Shown here: positions 1 to 11,096 of the stretch, in pieces
Layout of the letters: each line of letters opens with the position of its first letter
How positions within the stretch are numbered: the stretch's first letter is position 1
Assembly (NCBI GenBank): GCA_928212115.1
Contig: CAKMRJ010001112.1
Location: 401,188,254-401,252,253, forward strand
Length of the DNA stretch: 64,000 bases
Reading direction: 5' to 3'
Source of the DNA: Lactuca virosa
Taxonomy: Eukaryota; Streptophyta; Magnoliopsida; Asterales; Asteraceae
The notes under the pieces: model-generated
What the model was told of the DNA's origin: nothing
Seen by the model: the letters and a program-made list of their open reading frames with translations, nothing else
The model's database searches: none
Made by a program: the position numbers and the translations under genes

Positions 1-1648
1 AACCACCACCGTAAGGTGGTGGCCGCCGCCGTGAGCCGCCATTGACCACCACTACCCGAGGTGGTAGTGGGTGGTCCCCACAAGCAAAACCCTAATGGAC
101 CTAAGCAAAACCCTAATGGGCTTAAAGATTAATTTTGGGCCTATTGGGCCATGTTTGGGTGGAAACGCTAATTAGGGTTTAGAAAACCCTAATTGTGAGC
201 ATTTGGGCCTTGGACTTATTGGGACCCACCTTTGGGCCATTGGGATTGGATTGTGTATTAAGCCCAAATTATTCCATATCATTTATCTAGTAAAGTAAAG
301 GACTTCATGAAGTAAGTCCTTAATGGGTTAAGTGATAAACACTTAACCCTAATCGTCATTTTATGTAAAACCCTAATTTCACTTGAGCTTTGTGTTGGAC
401 CTTTCTATTGGGTTGTGGTGTTTGGACCAATATTGGGTCATCGAAGAACAATCAAATGGACTAGAATAATTTAATGGGCTTTAGGGTGCGACCCATGTGA
501 GTGTTTGGGCCCAATTTGGAAAATTGGGCCATAGTTTGGGCCTTGATGACTATGAGATGTTGGACCATGAGAATGTCAGATGTCGGACCAAGAATAAATG
601 ATTGGGCCATAATGCAATACCATGTAGAGGTTAGGCCCAATTTGAAAAATTGGGCCATAGTTGGGCCTTGGTCCATTATTAGACTTTTAGGCCTTTGGAT
701 TGGGCCTTGGGCTTGAGTCAAGCTAAGATAGGGGTAAAGTAGTCTTCTACCCCAAGTATGGACTTATGGTATGAGTTGGAACCCAATTATTAATTGGGTG
801 TTATTTTGATGTTGACAGATTCGAGAATCTGTCATCCAGCAGCTAGGGTTTTGTCAGCAGGACTTCAACAGTGTGAGGTCAGTTTCTCTTCAGTAGGAAC
901 GGGTCTAAGGCACCAATGCCGGCCCGTTTAGTAGTGTAGTATACCAGGGTTAGCCCGATGCAGATTGTATGTTTCCGGACTTCGGTTCGATGTCGGGCGG
1001 GGCCCGATGCAGTGATTTTAGCTTACATGTTATATGTTATGTGTTCCGGACTTCGGTCCGATGTCGGGGAAATCCCGAGAAGTAGTTATGTATGCTTGAT
1101 GTCTTTGTGATTCATGCATGTTTGTGTTATGTGTTATATGTTTCGGGCTTCGGTCCGATGCCGGGTAAGCCCGATGCAATATATATGAATATATGTTTTG
1201 TTATGTTCAGTACATTCCGGACTTCAGTCCGATGCAGTGGGCGGGGCCCAAGTAATTCCGGACTTCGGTCCGATGCCGGGTGGGGCCCGATGCAGTGGGC
1301 GGGGCCCAAGTTATTCCAGACTTCGGTCCGATGCAGTGGGCGGGGGCCCAAGTTAGTCCGTACTTCGGTCTGATGCCGGGCGGGGACCGATGCAGTGGGC
1401 AAGGCCCAATATGTGTTATTGTATGGTATGTGGTAGTTTGGGGAGATTGCAGTGCACACACCAGTTGTTCGGGAAGATTACAGTGCACACACCATTTGTT
1501 CAGCCTGGGATGTTTATACTCTGATATACATGACAGTTGTTATATTATTTTGAGATACATTGTTGTGATTTTTCTATGACGTATGATGACTATGGTTTTA
1601 TTACTGATTTAAAACGAAATTTTCATACTGTATTTTTGGGTTGTTACA
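1..1648 (+). mobile_element. Gypsy-type LTR, 3' part (left end outside window)
   Basis: The stretch ends in TTTTTGGGTTGTTACA, matching the TGTAAC...GTTACA ends of other Gypsy LTRs here (compare the end at 50147). No primer-binding site follows, so it is the end of a solo LTR or of a 3' LTR. Its motifs (acttaaccc, cattaaggact, gaaccctaat-like blocks at 300-380, and CCACC/GGTGG-rich DNA at 1-80) recur in reverse orientation at about 59.3-60 kb, so it is a relative of the LTR at 57803-60982. It contains the hairpin array at 975-1408. No coding capacity is seen. Confidence 0.75.
975..1408 (+). repeat. Tandem hairpin array in a Gypsy LTR (UUCG tetraloop type)
   Basis: Seven units start with a CGGAC-TTCG-GTCCG hairpin or close variant, at 976, 1047, 1144, 1218, 1259, 1317 and 1359. 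GGAC(UUCG)GUCC is the classic very stable tetraloop. Most are followed by a second hairpin of form CGGGC-GGG-GCCCG (994-1006) or its variants TGGGC-GGG-GCCCA (1238-1250, 1296-1308), CGGGG-AAA-TCCCG (1065-1077) and TGGGC-AAG-GCCCA (1396-1408). Spacing is irregular, about 40-100 bases. Confidence 0.85.
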
Positions 1649-1939
1649 ACCATAATAGAGCATAACCATAACAATTTAAAAACATAAACATACATCATAA
1701 TAACCCAAACCTTAAACTAAAAAACTGCCATAGACTGTCAAAATACATCATAATAACCCAAGCCAGAAACTGGCATAATACATCATCAAACGTAAAATAG
1801 TCTAACAACCATGTAATGTTCATGATTAGCAAAAATATATCATCAAACCTAAAACCCACAGGAAATAACACCATTTTTAGTAAGTCTAAACACATAACCA
1901 AAAGTAAAGTTCATAATTAGAAAAAGTAAAAACACCAAT
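1649..1939. other. No gene seen; likely 3' flank of the MULE remnant
   Basis: AT-rich DNA with repeated 'catcataataaccca' blocks near 1693 and 1746. It lies downstream of the minus-strand transposase remnant and has no recognisable coding content. Confidence 0.4.
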
Positions 1940-1949
1940 CACATTTATA

Positions 1950-2373
1950 TGGCATTTTTTACTTTTCCCTTTCCAGCACCACAAACTATGGTTGGACTTT
2001 CTTCTTCACCTACACGCTGCCTCTTACAACTCCTAGCATTATGTATAATGTTGTTACAGTTAGAACATGTTACCTATTTATTTAATCAAGAAAATGTATG
2101 ACCTATTACCAAATCCTATAATTCCATTACTGATTTCTTTCGTTACTTCTTTGGTCTGCCGATGGGCACATGGTGTTTAGGAGGAAGTAAATCTGTAGGG
2201 AACTCGAAGTTTTCCCACATGTTAATACTGTTTATTGAGTAAATTGTGAAAGAATACATATCCTTCCATGTTTTAACCAATAAGTAGGATGCTACCCCTA
2301 CCCACTCAATGTCCTTGTCAACGTTCAAATAAAAATCTGACATGTCAACATCAACGTCCTCCACCATATTGAC
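1950..2373 (-). pseudogene. MULE (MuDR-type) transposase remnant, C-terminal part
   Basis: Read on the minus strand, the segment next to the Copia insertion gives an acidic stretch (VDVDMSDF...DIEWVG), then ASYLLVKTW...INSINMW...LLPPK...GRPKK. The last motifs are the usual C-terminal signature of MuDR-type transposases, in which a W..INP...W block precedes PP..RRPGRPKK. Further down (about 2080-1990) another frame has a CX2CX4HX4C zinc knuckle (CSNC...H...C) followed by KRQR. A stop codon directly follows GRPKK and the catalytic core is missing: EWVG from the N-terminal acidic part runs straight into the post-SWIM C-terminus. The remnant continues at 11016-11096 across the Copia insertion. 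It is non-functional. Confidence 0.65.
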
Positions 2374-3147
2374 TGTTGGATTAGGTGTCTAAGTTCATAA
2401 CTATTTGTGGGATGTACTTTGACCCGGTTGGCATGGTCAATTTGAGTTGCATGGCATCATGTACTTGGATAGACTAAAATGAGAGAAATAACACTTAAGG
2501 TTTATTAATATATTATAAGTTCTAATATATTAATAATATTATTTAATTAGTATTGATCAACAATTAATTTGGAGTTAATTAAGTGATCAAAAGAAGACTA
2601 ATTTAATATATGGGTTGATTGTGTAAATCACCCATACTTGTATAATGGGCTAATGCTCCATGGATTATCAAGTTGGGCTAAAACCCATAGGATGATCCAT
2701 GGATGCTCCATGGTGGTTATAGAACCCATGGGTCATGGAAATGAAAAGTCATGACAATTAGGGTTTACATGGTGTAACCCTAATTGTAACACCCTATATA
2801 AGCATCCTTATGTTCACCAAAAATCTGCCACTAAGCATACAAGTGAGGGCTAGCCGATTTCTAAGTGTTCTTCATTTCTTTCTAAGTTATTCCAAGTGTA
2901 TTTGGTGTTGTGTGAGACATTTGAGGCATCACACTTGAGGTGCTAGGCTCACAAGGTTCTCAAGGAATCCAAGCAACTAAAGGTATGTATTTCTTACTAT
3001 CTTTTATGTTTAAAAGATCCCCATGTATGTTAGATAGCTTATATACCTTGGAAAAACAAATTTGCATGTATCATAGAAAAACATAGATCCAAGGTTTCTA
3101 GGGTTGCATGTACACCATAGGAGTGTTAGAATACTTAAAACCCTTCA
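2374..3147 (+). repeat. 5' LTR of the Copia-like element
   Basis: 774 bp, TG...CA ends, near-identical to 10239-11010. A TATA box (ctatataagc) lies at 2794-2803 and probably drives the element's transcript. Confidence 0.93.
2794..2803 (+). promoter_or_regulatory. TATA box in the 5' LTR
   Basis: Sequence ctatataagc about 350 bases before the LTR end, conserved in the 3' LTR (tatataagc at about 10660). Positioned as expected for the U3/R border. Confidence 0.55.
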
Positions 3148-3148
3148 G

Positions 3149-3162
3149 TAGTATCAGAGCCT
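3149..3162 (+). promoter_or_regulatory. Primer-binding site (initiator-Met tRNA)
   Basis: TAGTATCAGAGCCT starts one base after the LTR end. It is one change from the usual TGGTATCAGAGC complement of the initiator-Met tRNA 3' end. Confidence 0.85.
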
Positions 3163-4691
3163 AGGTTTGTTTTCTTGATACTTGATGCTACATGTTTTTT
3201 CAAAAGTTGAAATTCTACATTTTTTGCATCTGACTGCTAACCACGACGTGGCAGTTTTTACCACGACGTGGTGATGCCCCTGTATGCAGAATTTCGGGGT
3301 TTTGCTTGGTATTGGATGATGATCATTACCCTAAACTGTTTTTTGAACCTTAAAACCTGTTTTTGATGTGGTAATGATTATGCTAATCCAATTTCAAAGG
3401 TTATTATCAAAATTTCAAGCTTTGTATGGTTTATTTATGATTCTTGAAATAGTTGATATGAACATTCATGAACTTATGAGTTTAGAAGATCATAGGAATT
3501 ATTTGTAACTTGCTTGTTAGTTTAATTCTTGATCATTATGTGTTTTAATGGAATCCATAATTTGTCCTCAAGTTATGGATTACCAAAAGTCATTCTTTTA
3601 AAGTCCATTAAAGAAACACATAGGTTACATAAAATGAAAAGTGTCTCGTTTTATTAGTTCATTAACTCATAAGTTATGAAAGATGAAAAGTTTTGAAAGT
3701 TACAAAACTTTCCCTCAAGTTTTGGAACATGTAAAGTCGCCTTAAAAACTTTAGTTCCAACCCCTAGAATTTTAAAAGTTAAAATTCAACCCTTATACTT
3801 TATAATATTATAAGTTTAATAATAATTATATATGTATAAGAAAAAGTCATTTTACCGTTAGTAGGCCTCATTCACGAAGCCGGTCTATAAGGGGGGTATA
3901 AGGTTGCTGCCTATAAAATGGCAGCTTAATGGGTGTCCACTCTCACCCACCGCTTCCTTGATCGGTGGAGGGTCGATAGCTGAACGGGTAAGACAAGGAC
4001 TTTAAATCTTCATTAAAAGTATTAATGATGAATATAAAGTAACTAAATGTTTTTATAAATTCCCAATCTTAGTTACTTTAGGAAAAATGTGAATAAGGTG
4101 CTAACCCATGAAATTACACTTTGCACTTTGCTTAAGTCGGTTAGTGGAGCGCGTGTGGTTAACCGGCACACTAGCTGGACTTAACAAGGTAGGCAAAGGG
4201 TAACTTAATGTTTATCATAGTATCGATGGAGCGTGTGTGGTTAACCGACACATCGATTGAGGGGTAAACATTAAGGGTACCAAGTAATTTCCATGGTTAC
4301 TTCACACCTTTTTTTATGATCCTCGGCATCCCAGTCACAAAACCTGAAGGGCACACTCGAGATTGAAACATGCCATTGAAAGTTCAATAAATCTCAAAAG
4401 ATCTAGGAGTTTCAAATCCAATTAAAACCTAATAATTATTTCGTTTTTCATGGTAGAAATTGGTGAATCGCCATTCGCCTACCTTCAAATAATTTATAGC
4501 TTGGATTACGCATCCCACTTCCAAGTTATAAAATATTGTGTTGGGTCCTAGCCTTAATATTTCATATTGGGTGTTATATTAAGGACTTTAAATCAACTAT
4601 CTTGAATATCTCCCAAAAGATGTCTGGTTCAGACAATTATGATCTTCCCAAAACTCTTGGAATAGGCTTTTCCTAATGAAGATGATGTCCT
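3163..4691 (+). other. Copia 5' untranslated leader, no gene seen
   Basis: Non-coding leader between primer-binding site and the gag-like piece. It holds two short palindromes, CCACGACGTGG at 3241-3251 and ACCACGACGTGGT at 3260-3272, and paired blocks 'gagcgcgtgtggttaaccggcacac' (about 4147 and 4227). A related block recurs near 6942. Confidence 0.5.
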
Positions 4692-4931
4692 GTGACTGGA
4701 TCATGGAAATCATACTTCAATTTCTTCACCTCATCCAATTATTCTCCCTATCCCACAAGTTCAAGGTCACTCAAGCCCTATTGGCAAGCAAGGTCTATGT
4801 GTGATCACATCTTGGAGATGAAGTCACATATTGACAAGCCGGGAGAGTTGGGTGTCAAAGTCTTGAGAAAGTTGGTTGGTCAATCACTTTCTAAGTCTCA
4901 TAGTGAGTGTCCTTTTGGGACTACTATGTAG
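4692..4931 (+). pseudogene. Copia gag-like fragment
   Basis: The 79-residue frame contains CDHILEMKSHIDKPGELGVK...LVGQSL, which resembles the Copia gag (UBN2-type) pattern of H.L.MK.YID.LE.LG....E.A.DL. It ends early and the following DNA has no long frame, so it is a decayed gag segment. Neighbouring blocks at 5.0-5.9 kb and 7.0-7.3 kb are recognisably derived from Copia internal DNA but carry stops in every frame. Confidence 0.5.
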
Positions 4932-7408
4932 AAGACTATGACATGACCCTTAATGGTCTTATCTATTTGCTTGATGCTGCTGAATCAGCAATGATTTGGA
5001 GCACTAGTAGAGAAAATTTGATTAAGAATATCAACTTCCCAGACTTCAATGGACATTGACAATTGGTAACATTGGATATCCAGAAAATATTTCTCTTCCC
5101 AATGAAAGGGATCGCCCATAGTCAACTCGGTTGACCAAATGGTAAAGAGAAAGGCAAGTCTGAGATAGTTCAGTGCACCATTTCCAAAGGGTCCATATGT
5201 TTCTGTTGCCAAAGAAAGGGGAACTGGTTGCGAAGCTGCCTTAACTACATGAAAGATCTGAGAGAAGGTCAAGTCAAAAGTTTGACTCTGCTTCAGGTAA
5301 GTCCACTATCTAACTCTATTAAGTTCCTACTTGGAGATTCTTATTACATGATGTGACTGGGTCACATGTTGAAGTTTTAAGAATCAAAGAAAAGAGAGGA
5401 AGCTTAAAGAAGAGTAAGCTGATTCTGATCGCGAAGATGGATTTCAATAGCATGGTTCGGTGATCAGAATTTTTGAGCTGTTGCTTAAGAGTTGTGATAG
5501 ATTGCTTAAGAATAGATAACAACATAGTTTTCATATGCATTTGCATTGTAAGGATAAGTTTTTTCGCAAGTTTAAAATAAAAGAAAATTTCTGTTTTATT
5601 TATTTTGAGTATACTTACAATGGCATCTGTGGAAAATTGTTGTTTTTATGATTCTAGTGATAGCAATAATGGAAATATGAATTTGATTCTTTCATTTGTG
5701 GTAGTGTCTAAATTTACCAAATAAGGAAAGATTCTCATCACCCAAGTTTTCAGTTGGATAGAAACTTGGAATCATACAAGTTGTATAGTATGATGAATGA
5801 GAATTTTCATCTTTGGAAAATTAAGGCTAATTCCTTGTTCACGTTTATATGTGAGTCAAGTGAAGGGCTAAGGGATCGAGTACACATTCTTATGCACTGG
5901 TCAAGTCCACCACAAAAGATCGATTCGCCATGATTTACTAAAGTTCAGTAAATATGGTTATACTTACCAGTTTAAGTATAATTCTGAAACATTGGAAAAG
6001 TTTCGATACATGACAGGACGAATGAGAAGAATCAAATTAGGCAGAAGGATAAAAGTTTCTCAAGTCTGAAAATATGGGAGAGTACTTTAGTATCATGTTT
6101 AGTGATCATCTTAATGATTAAGAAACCATATCACAATTGGTCCTCTAAGGACATCTTAGTGCATTCTTATGGCTAAGAAGAGGAATCATGAATTATTGAA
6201 GTGGTTAAATCAAGAAGATGAGTCATACTTCGTTCCAAAAACAAATCTTATAGTCATACTCCAAGATTGTAACTTGAGTGACATATCTTAAAGAAAGGTT
6301 TATAACACTTGTCAAATGTAAGAGTAAAATGTGTCCTACTCTTGTACATTTGAAATTGGTAAGTTGTGATGTTTTGGATAAAACAAAGACCAACTAACGC
6401 CAATTGTGTGAAGTGTTTGTCTTGATAAAGAATCCGTACTATCTCTTGCATATTTGGCAAGTGAGTCTTATATGTCAAAAGGACAGTGGGAGTCTTAAAG
6501 ATCTTGAAAAAGCTTCTAGATCGAATCGAGAAGAAAAACCTATAGTTTATCACTAGCACACGACTTGAGGTTTATAACCTATCGTGTTGACATATTCCTA
6601 TTTCTGTGTCCATTCCAGTTAAAGTGTGCTTTGCATATGAGTTCTAAGAGTTCTCAATTGGTTGCATAACAACTTGGAAGCAATGGCAGACCCTTGTGCT
6701 GCCAGGTGGCAAGAAGTTAAGACTACACAAGTTCAATCCATAAGAGTTTGGATTTGTCACTAACCTTGTCTTGTGATTATGGTTTTGACAAATTCACATG
6801 GATAGGAACACATACACCAGAAAATCTAAGTGTCATAAGGTTTTTCTCCGATTCATGAAAATGATGGTGAGGAAACGCTTTCACTAAGTAGATTTTAAGG
6901 AGACAGAAATTGTGATATTTGCATTCTCAAAGTCGTTAGTGGAGCGTGTGTGGTTAACCGGCACACTAACATGGACTTGTGAGAAATGGAAAAGGTCTAA
7001 ACAATTGAGACTATGATTACGGCATCCCTTTTCATAGTTCTGAAATTGTTTAGACACACATGAGTGCTATCGAAGGAAAGATGTATGTTTTTGATAAACT
7101 TTTATCAAAGCATCTTGTGTCAGAAATATGAACTTTGGTAAGAAGGTCAATAAAGTATTGACTTCTAGAAGTTCAGCTGATTCCTGATTACATGTCAAAG
7201 CTAGTGGGAGCATAAGTGTTATGCTAATAATCATCATGCAAGTGGGAGCATGATAATTATAATAAGTGTTGCAAGTTAGCAATGTTAATTATAGAAAACA
7301 AAAGGATTCAATTGGGAAAAAGTTGTTTTGCTATAATTAAGGGAGAAGAAATTAAACTTCATTTCAATTCTAAAAGCTTAGATTGAGGTTTTAATCATAT
7401 TTAGTCAA

Positions 7409-7457
<49 letters not shown>

Positions 7458-7963
7458 GAATTTTATGTTGGAATGGCTCAACATAAAGAAATTCTATATA
7501 TGGGTCCATTATTTGCGTTCTAAAATTCGATTATGATTACGGCATCCCTTTTCATAATCTGAATTATGAGAACTTGGCAAATAGAAATAGAAATATTATA
7601 GCAAAAAGACTGGTCTAGTATCATGTCTTTATGTGAGACATCACGAATCGTGTCCTATATGCTTCAGATATAGGATCGATTGCATGTGCTATAATATTCA
7701 CTTGTTCTAATATTTTTTCAAAATTCCTAGTGCATTAAGAGGGAAAACGTACCAGAACTAGATATGACTAATTTGAATAAGCAATTGTCGAGGACAATCT
7801 AAGGTTTACCAAAGATTGGTTGCTCGGGGACAGTTGGAAATATAGTGTTAATTTTGGAAGGACCATATTGACATATTCTGGAAAGAGGCAACTCTTGTTC
7901 AGGAGTAATAGTCAAAAGGGGAATATGGAAATATTCCCATAGGTGGAAGTTATTCATTAAATC
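4932..7963 (+). other. Decayed Copia internal region
   Basis: No reading frame over about 100 codons and no recognisable catalytic motif. Recurring block 'gattacggcatcccttttcat' occurs at about 7014 and 7534. A long AT dinucleotide run lies at 7411-7453. Confidence 0.5.
7411..7453. repeat. (AT)n microsatellite
   Basis: About 21 uninterrupted AT units. Confidence 0.95.
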
Positions 7964-9147
7964 TAGGGGTGAGCATTTGGACCGAACCGGACCGGACCAG
8001 ACCAGACCAGTTATGGAGACTATTGTGGACCATGGACCGGACCGGATGAGTCGTGTCCGTGTCCAGGTCCGGGTCCAGGTCCGGGTTTTCCGGTTCTTGG
8101 ACCCGTTTGGACCAGTATAACTTTAATTACATAGAGTACAAGTCGTTAAAATAAGTTTTTAGGTTTGATACGATGGAACTTGTAAAAATGATTATGTTTT
8201 CGTTTCATGCATAACTAATCTACCTTGATGTTATAATATTATAAGTTTCAAAATTAATTTTCCAAATAAAATCAACTAACATATAAATCAAGTTCACCAA
8301 GATCCCTTTCATATGATTTATCTATCAAAGATACATAAAATTCAGAATTACAGTATAAAATGATAGTTAAAAAGTTGAAATATTTCAGCTTTGATAGCTC
8401 AACTTTGAAGGATTGTAACTCACTGAATATAATACCAAAATCAACAAAATTATAGTCTAAATTTATCTACAAACTTTAAACTAAATGTTGGAAAAAACCT
8501 CAGGTAAATCCGACTTAAAACGAATGAGTTATGGTTGTTTAAAAATTTTCACAAATTACAAAATTTTAAAAAACTTGCTGAAAAGCTGAAAATTTTTCAG
8601 CTTTGATAGCTCAACTTTGAAAGCCTATAACTCATTGAATATAATACCAAAATCAACAAAATTATAGTCTAAATTCATCTACAAACTGTAAATTAAACGT
8701 TGGAAAAAACCGCGTGTCAATCCGACTTAAAATGAATGAGTTATGGTTGTTTAAAATTTTTCACAGATTACAAAATTTTAAAAATGTTGTTGAAAAGCTG
8801 AAAATTTTCAGCTTTGATAGCTCAACTTTGAAAATCTGTAACTCATTGAATACTATACCAAAATCAACAAAACTATAGTCTAAATTCATCTACAAACTGT
8901 AAGTTAAACGTTGGAAAAAACCGCGTGTCAATCCGATTTAAAACGAATGAGTTATGGTTGTTTAAAACTTTTCACAGATTACAATTTTTTTTTAAATCGG
9001 GTCCAACCGGTTCTAAACCCGGTAAAAACCGGACCGGACCGGGAAAAAAACCGGACCGGACCGGGATGGATTCCTAGAACTGAGAATCGGCCCGGCGGTC
9101 CAAAAAAACAGTCTGGTTCGGTTCACCGGTCCGGATGCTCACCCCTA
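7964..9147. mobile_element. Non-autonomous hAT-like element, nested in the Copia
   Basis: Terminal inverted repeats TAGGGGTGAGCAT and ATGCTCACCCCTA, flanked by an 8-bp target duplication with one mismatch (attaaatc at 7956-7963, attaaata at 9148-9155). The 8-bp duplication is the hAT hallmark. Both subterminal zones are GC-rich CCGGACCGGAC-type repeats, and the middle holds three tandem copies of a 212-bp unit. No transposase frame is visible. Confidence 0.75.
8375..8998. repeat. Three tandem copies of a ~212-bp unit
   Basis: The block agctttgatagctcaacttt recurs starting at 8387, 8599 and 8810 (spacing 212 and 211). The rest of each unit is also clearly alike (ccgacttaaaacgaatgag and gttatggttgtttaaaa in each). 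Confidence 0.9.
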
Positions 9148-9155
9148 ATTAAATA

Positions 9156-10227
9156 TGTGTAAGATTAGGAAACTTAATGCAAGAAGAATGTTCAAAGGCA
9201 ATGAACTTTGAATATGAGACTTCTGTTCCATGGAGTTGATCTCCATAGGAACACTCTGTAATGTCTGTTGACAAGTCTTTGTGACTTTGTGCATAATCAT
9301 TACAAGAGGACCAATGCATATAATTTTAGAATCTAACAGATTAAGGTAAATGGCAGGAATTTGGAATTCTTGCATTTGCGGTAAGGATTTGGGATTGTGA
9401 AATGAGTATCATTGGAATTATGTTAAAACGATCTATTTCACAGAGTAAAGATCATAGACAAACTTAGTGTGCATACTTGGTGTATGGCATAACTAATGTT
9501 TGGAAAAACATAGTGTGCATACTTGGTGTATGGCATGACTAGTGTTTAGAAAAACATAGTGTACATGCTTGGAGCATGGGACAACTATTGTTTTAATTCA
9601 AGCATAAAGTTGATAGTTTGAAACAGTATATAATGAATAATGTGTAATCAATATGGTGATAAATAAAAGATGTTTTATTTATATTCATAAGTTCTGAGAC
9701 CATATTGGATTCGATTATTCTTGTGTTTCACTTTGCATATTTTGACTTCCAGAATAACTAAGTCGCTCTTCCTGAATGACTAAGTTATTCAACCATCCAC
9801 AGTCAGTCATCTGTTGGAAGTGGATATGAATCAAGACTGTCATGAAGCTGGATTGTAGATGTCCAAGGTATGGGACATAGCAAGGATTGCTGCAACATTC
9901 ATGAGTGCTCATAAGTTCTGAGTATTGGATTCAACCCACGCTCGCTGATATCACTTCATAGAATTTATCTCGAGTGATCGCGAGATGGTAATATCATATA
10001 AGTCTTCAAACCTATAGATATGACTTGTTGCCTATGAGTTGGTTATACATTGATTGTACGTAAACGCATTGGTAACTCGATGTTATAAAACGTGCAGATA
10101 TAGTTATATGATCACTTATCTTAAATGGAGTATCATCATCATCTCAGTTCCGCGAGACCTTGAAAGAGCTACGATTGCCGATCGGTTCCTAAAGTTATTC
10201 TTGCAGATATAGTTATTAGACTTATCC
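9156..10227 (+). other. Copia 3' untranslated region before the purine tract
   Basis: No coding frame. Contains a short triplication of 'catagtgtgcatacttggtgtatggca' (about 9465-9580). A comparable non-coding block precedes the 3' LTR in the minus-strand Copia at 52.7-53.8 kb. Confidence 0.45.
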
Positions 10228-10237
10228 AAGTGGGAGA
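10228..10237 (+). promoter_or_regulatory. Polypurine tract
   Basis: aagtgggaga immediately before the 3' LTR. This is the common Copia plus-strand primer form. Confidence 0.85.
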
Positions 10238-10238
10238 C

Positions 10239-11010
10239 TGTTGGATTAGGTGTCTAAGTTCATAACTATTTGTGGGATGTACTTGACCCGGTTGGCATGG
10301 TCCATTTGGGTTGCATGGCATCATGCACTTGGATAGACTAAAATGAGAGAAATAACACTTTAGGTTTATTAATATATTATAAGTTCTAATATATTAATAA
10401 TATTATTAATTAGTATTGATCAAGAATTAATTTGGAGTTAATTAAGTGATCAAAAGAAGACTAATTAAATATATGGGTTGATTGTGTAAATCACCCATAC
10501 TTGTATAGTGGGCTAATGCTCCATGGATTATCAAGTTGGGCTAAAACCCATAGGATGCTCCATGGATTCTCCATGGTGGTTATAGAACCCATGGGTCATG
10601 GAAATGAAAAGTCACGACAATTTGGGTTTACATGGTGTAACCCTAATTGTAACACATTATATAAGCATCCTTATGTTCACCAAAAATATGCCACTAAGCA
10701 TACAAGTGGGGGCTAGCCGATTTCTAAGTGTTCTTCATTTCTCTCTAAGTTATTCCAAGTGCATTTGGTGTTGTGTGAGACATTTTAGGCATCACACTTG
10801 AGGTGCTAGGCTCACAAGGTTCTCAAGGAATCCAAGCAACTAAAGGTATGTATTTCTTACTATCTTTTATGTTTAAAAGATCCCCATGTATGTTAGATAG
10901 CTTATATACCTTGGAAAAACAAATTTGCATGTATCATAGAAAAACATAGATCCAAGGTTTCTAGGGTTGCATGTACACCATAGGAGTGTTAGAATGCTTA
11001 AAACCCTTCA
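10239..11010 (+). repeat. 3' LTR of the Copia-like element
   Basis: 772 bp, same ends as the 5' LTR, followed by the target duplication ttgac at 11011-11015. Confidence 0.93.
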
Positions 11011-11015
11011 TTGAC

Positions 11016-11096
11016 TTCATCAACAACATTCTTATTGTCATACGAATCATTGCCTTCACTATTATCACTATCACCAAAATCACTGCCTTTGTTCAT
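11016..11096 (-). pseudogene. MULE transposase remnant, N-terminal acidic part
   Basis: A minus-strand frame from an ATG at 11096 encodes a Asp/Ser/Asn-rich stretch (MNKGSDFGDSDNSEG...). It stays in frame into the piece at 2373 once the Copia and one copy of its target duplication are removed. Acidic N-termini before a VDVDM...EW motif are common in MuDR-type transposases. Everything between that motif and the C-terminus is deleted. Confidence 0.55.

Larger units (their letters stand above)
2374..11010 (+). mobile_element. LTR retrotransposon, Copia-like, complete with both LTRs, decayed or non-autonomous interior
   Basis: Two direct LTRs (2374-3147 and 10239-11010) start TGTTGGATTAGG and end CCCTTCA, flanked by a 5-bp target duplication ttgac (2369-2373 and 11011-11015). 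A primer-binding site follows the first LTR and a purine tract precedes the second. The interior has only a short gag-like piece (about 4.7-4.9 kb). I could not find an intact integrase or reverse transcriptase reading frame. A hAT-like element is nested at 7964-9147. The element sits inside the MULE transposase remnant. By eye the LTRs differ at roughly two dozen sites. Confidence 0.92.

Noticed and set aside
975..1408. CRISPR-like array
   Set aside because: Regular short palindromic repeats, but spacing is uneven, 'spacers' are repeats too, and the DNA is a plant LTR.
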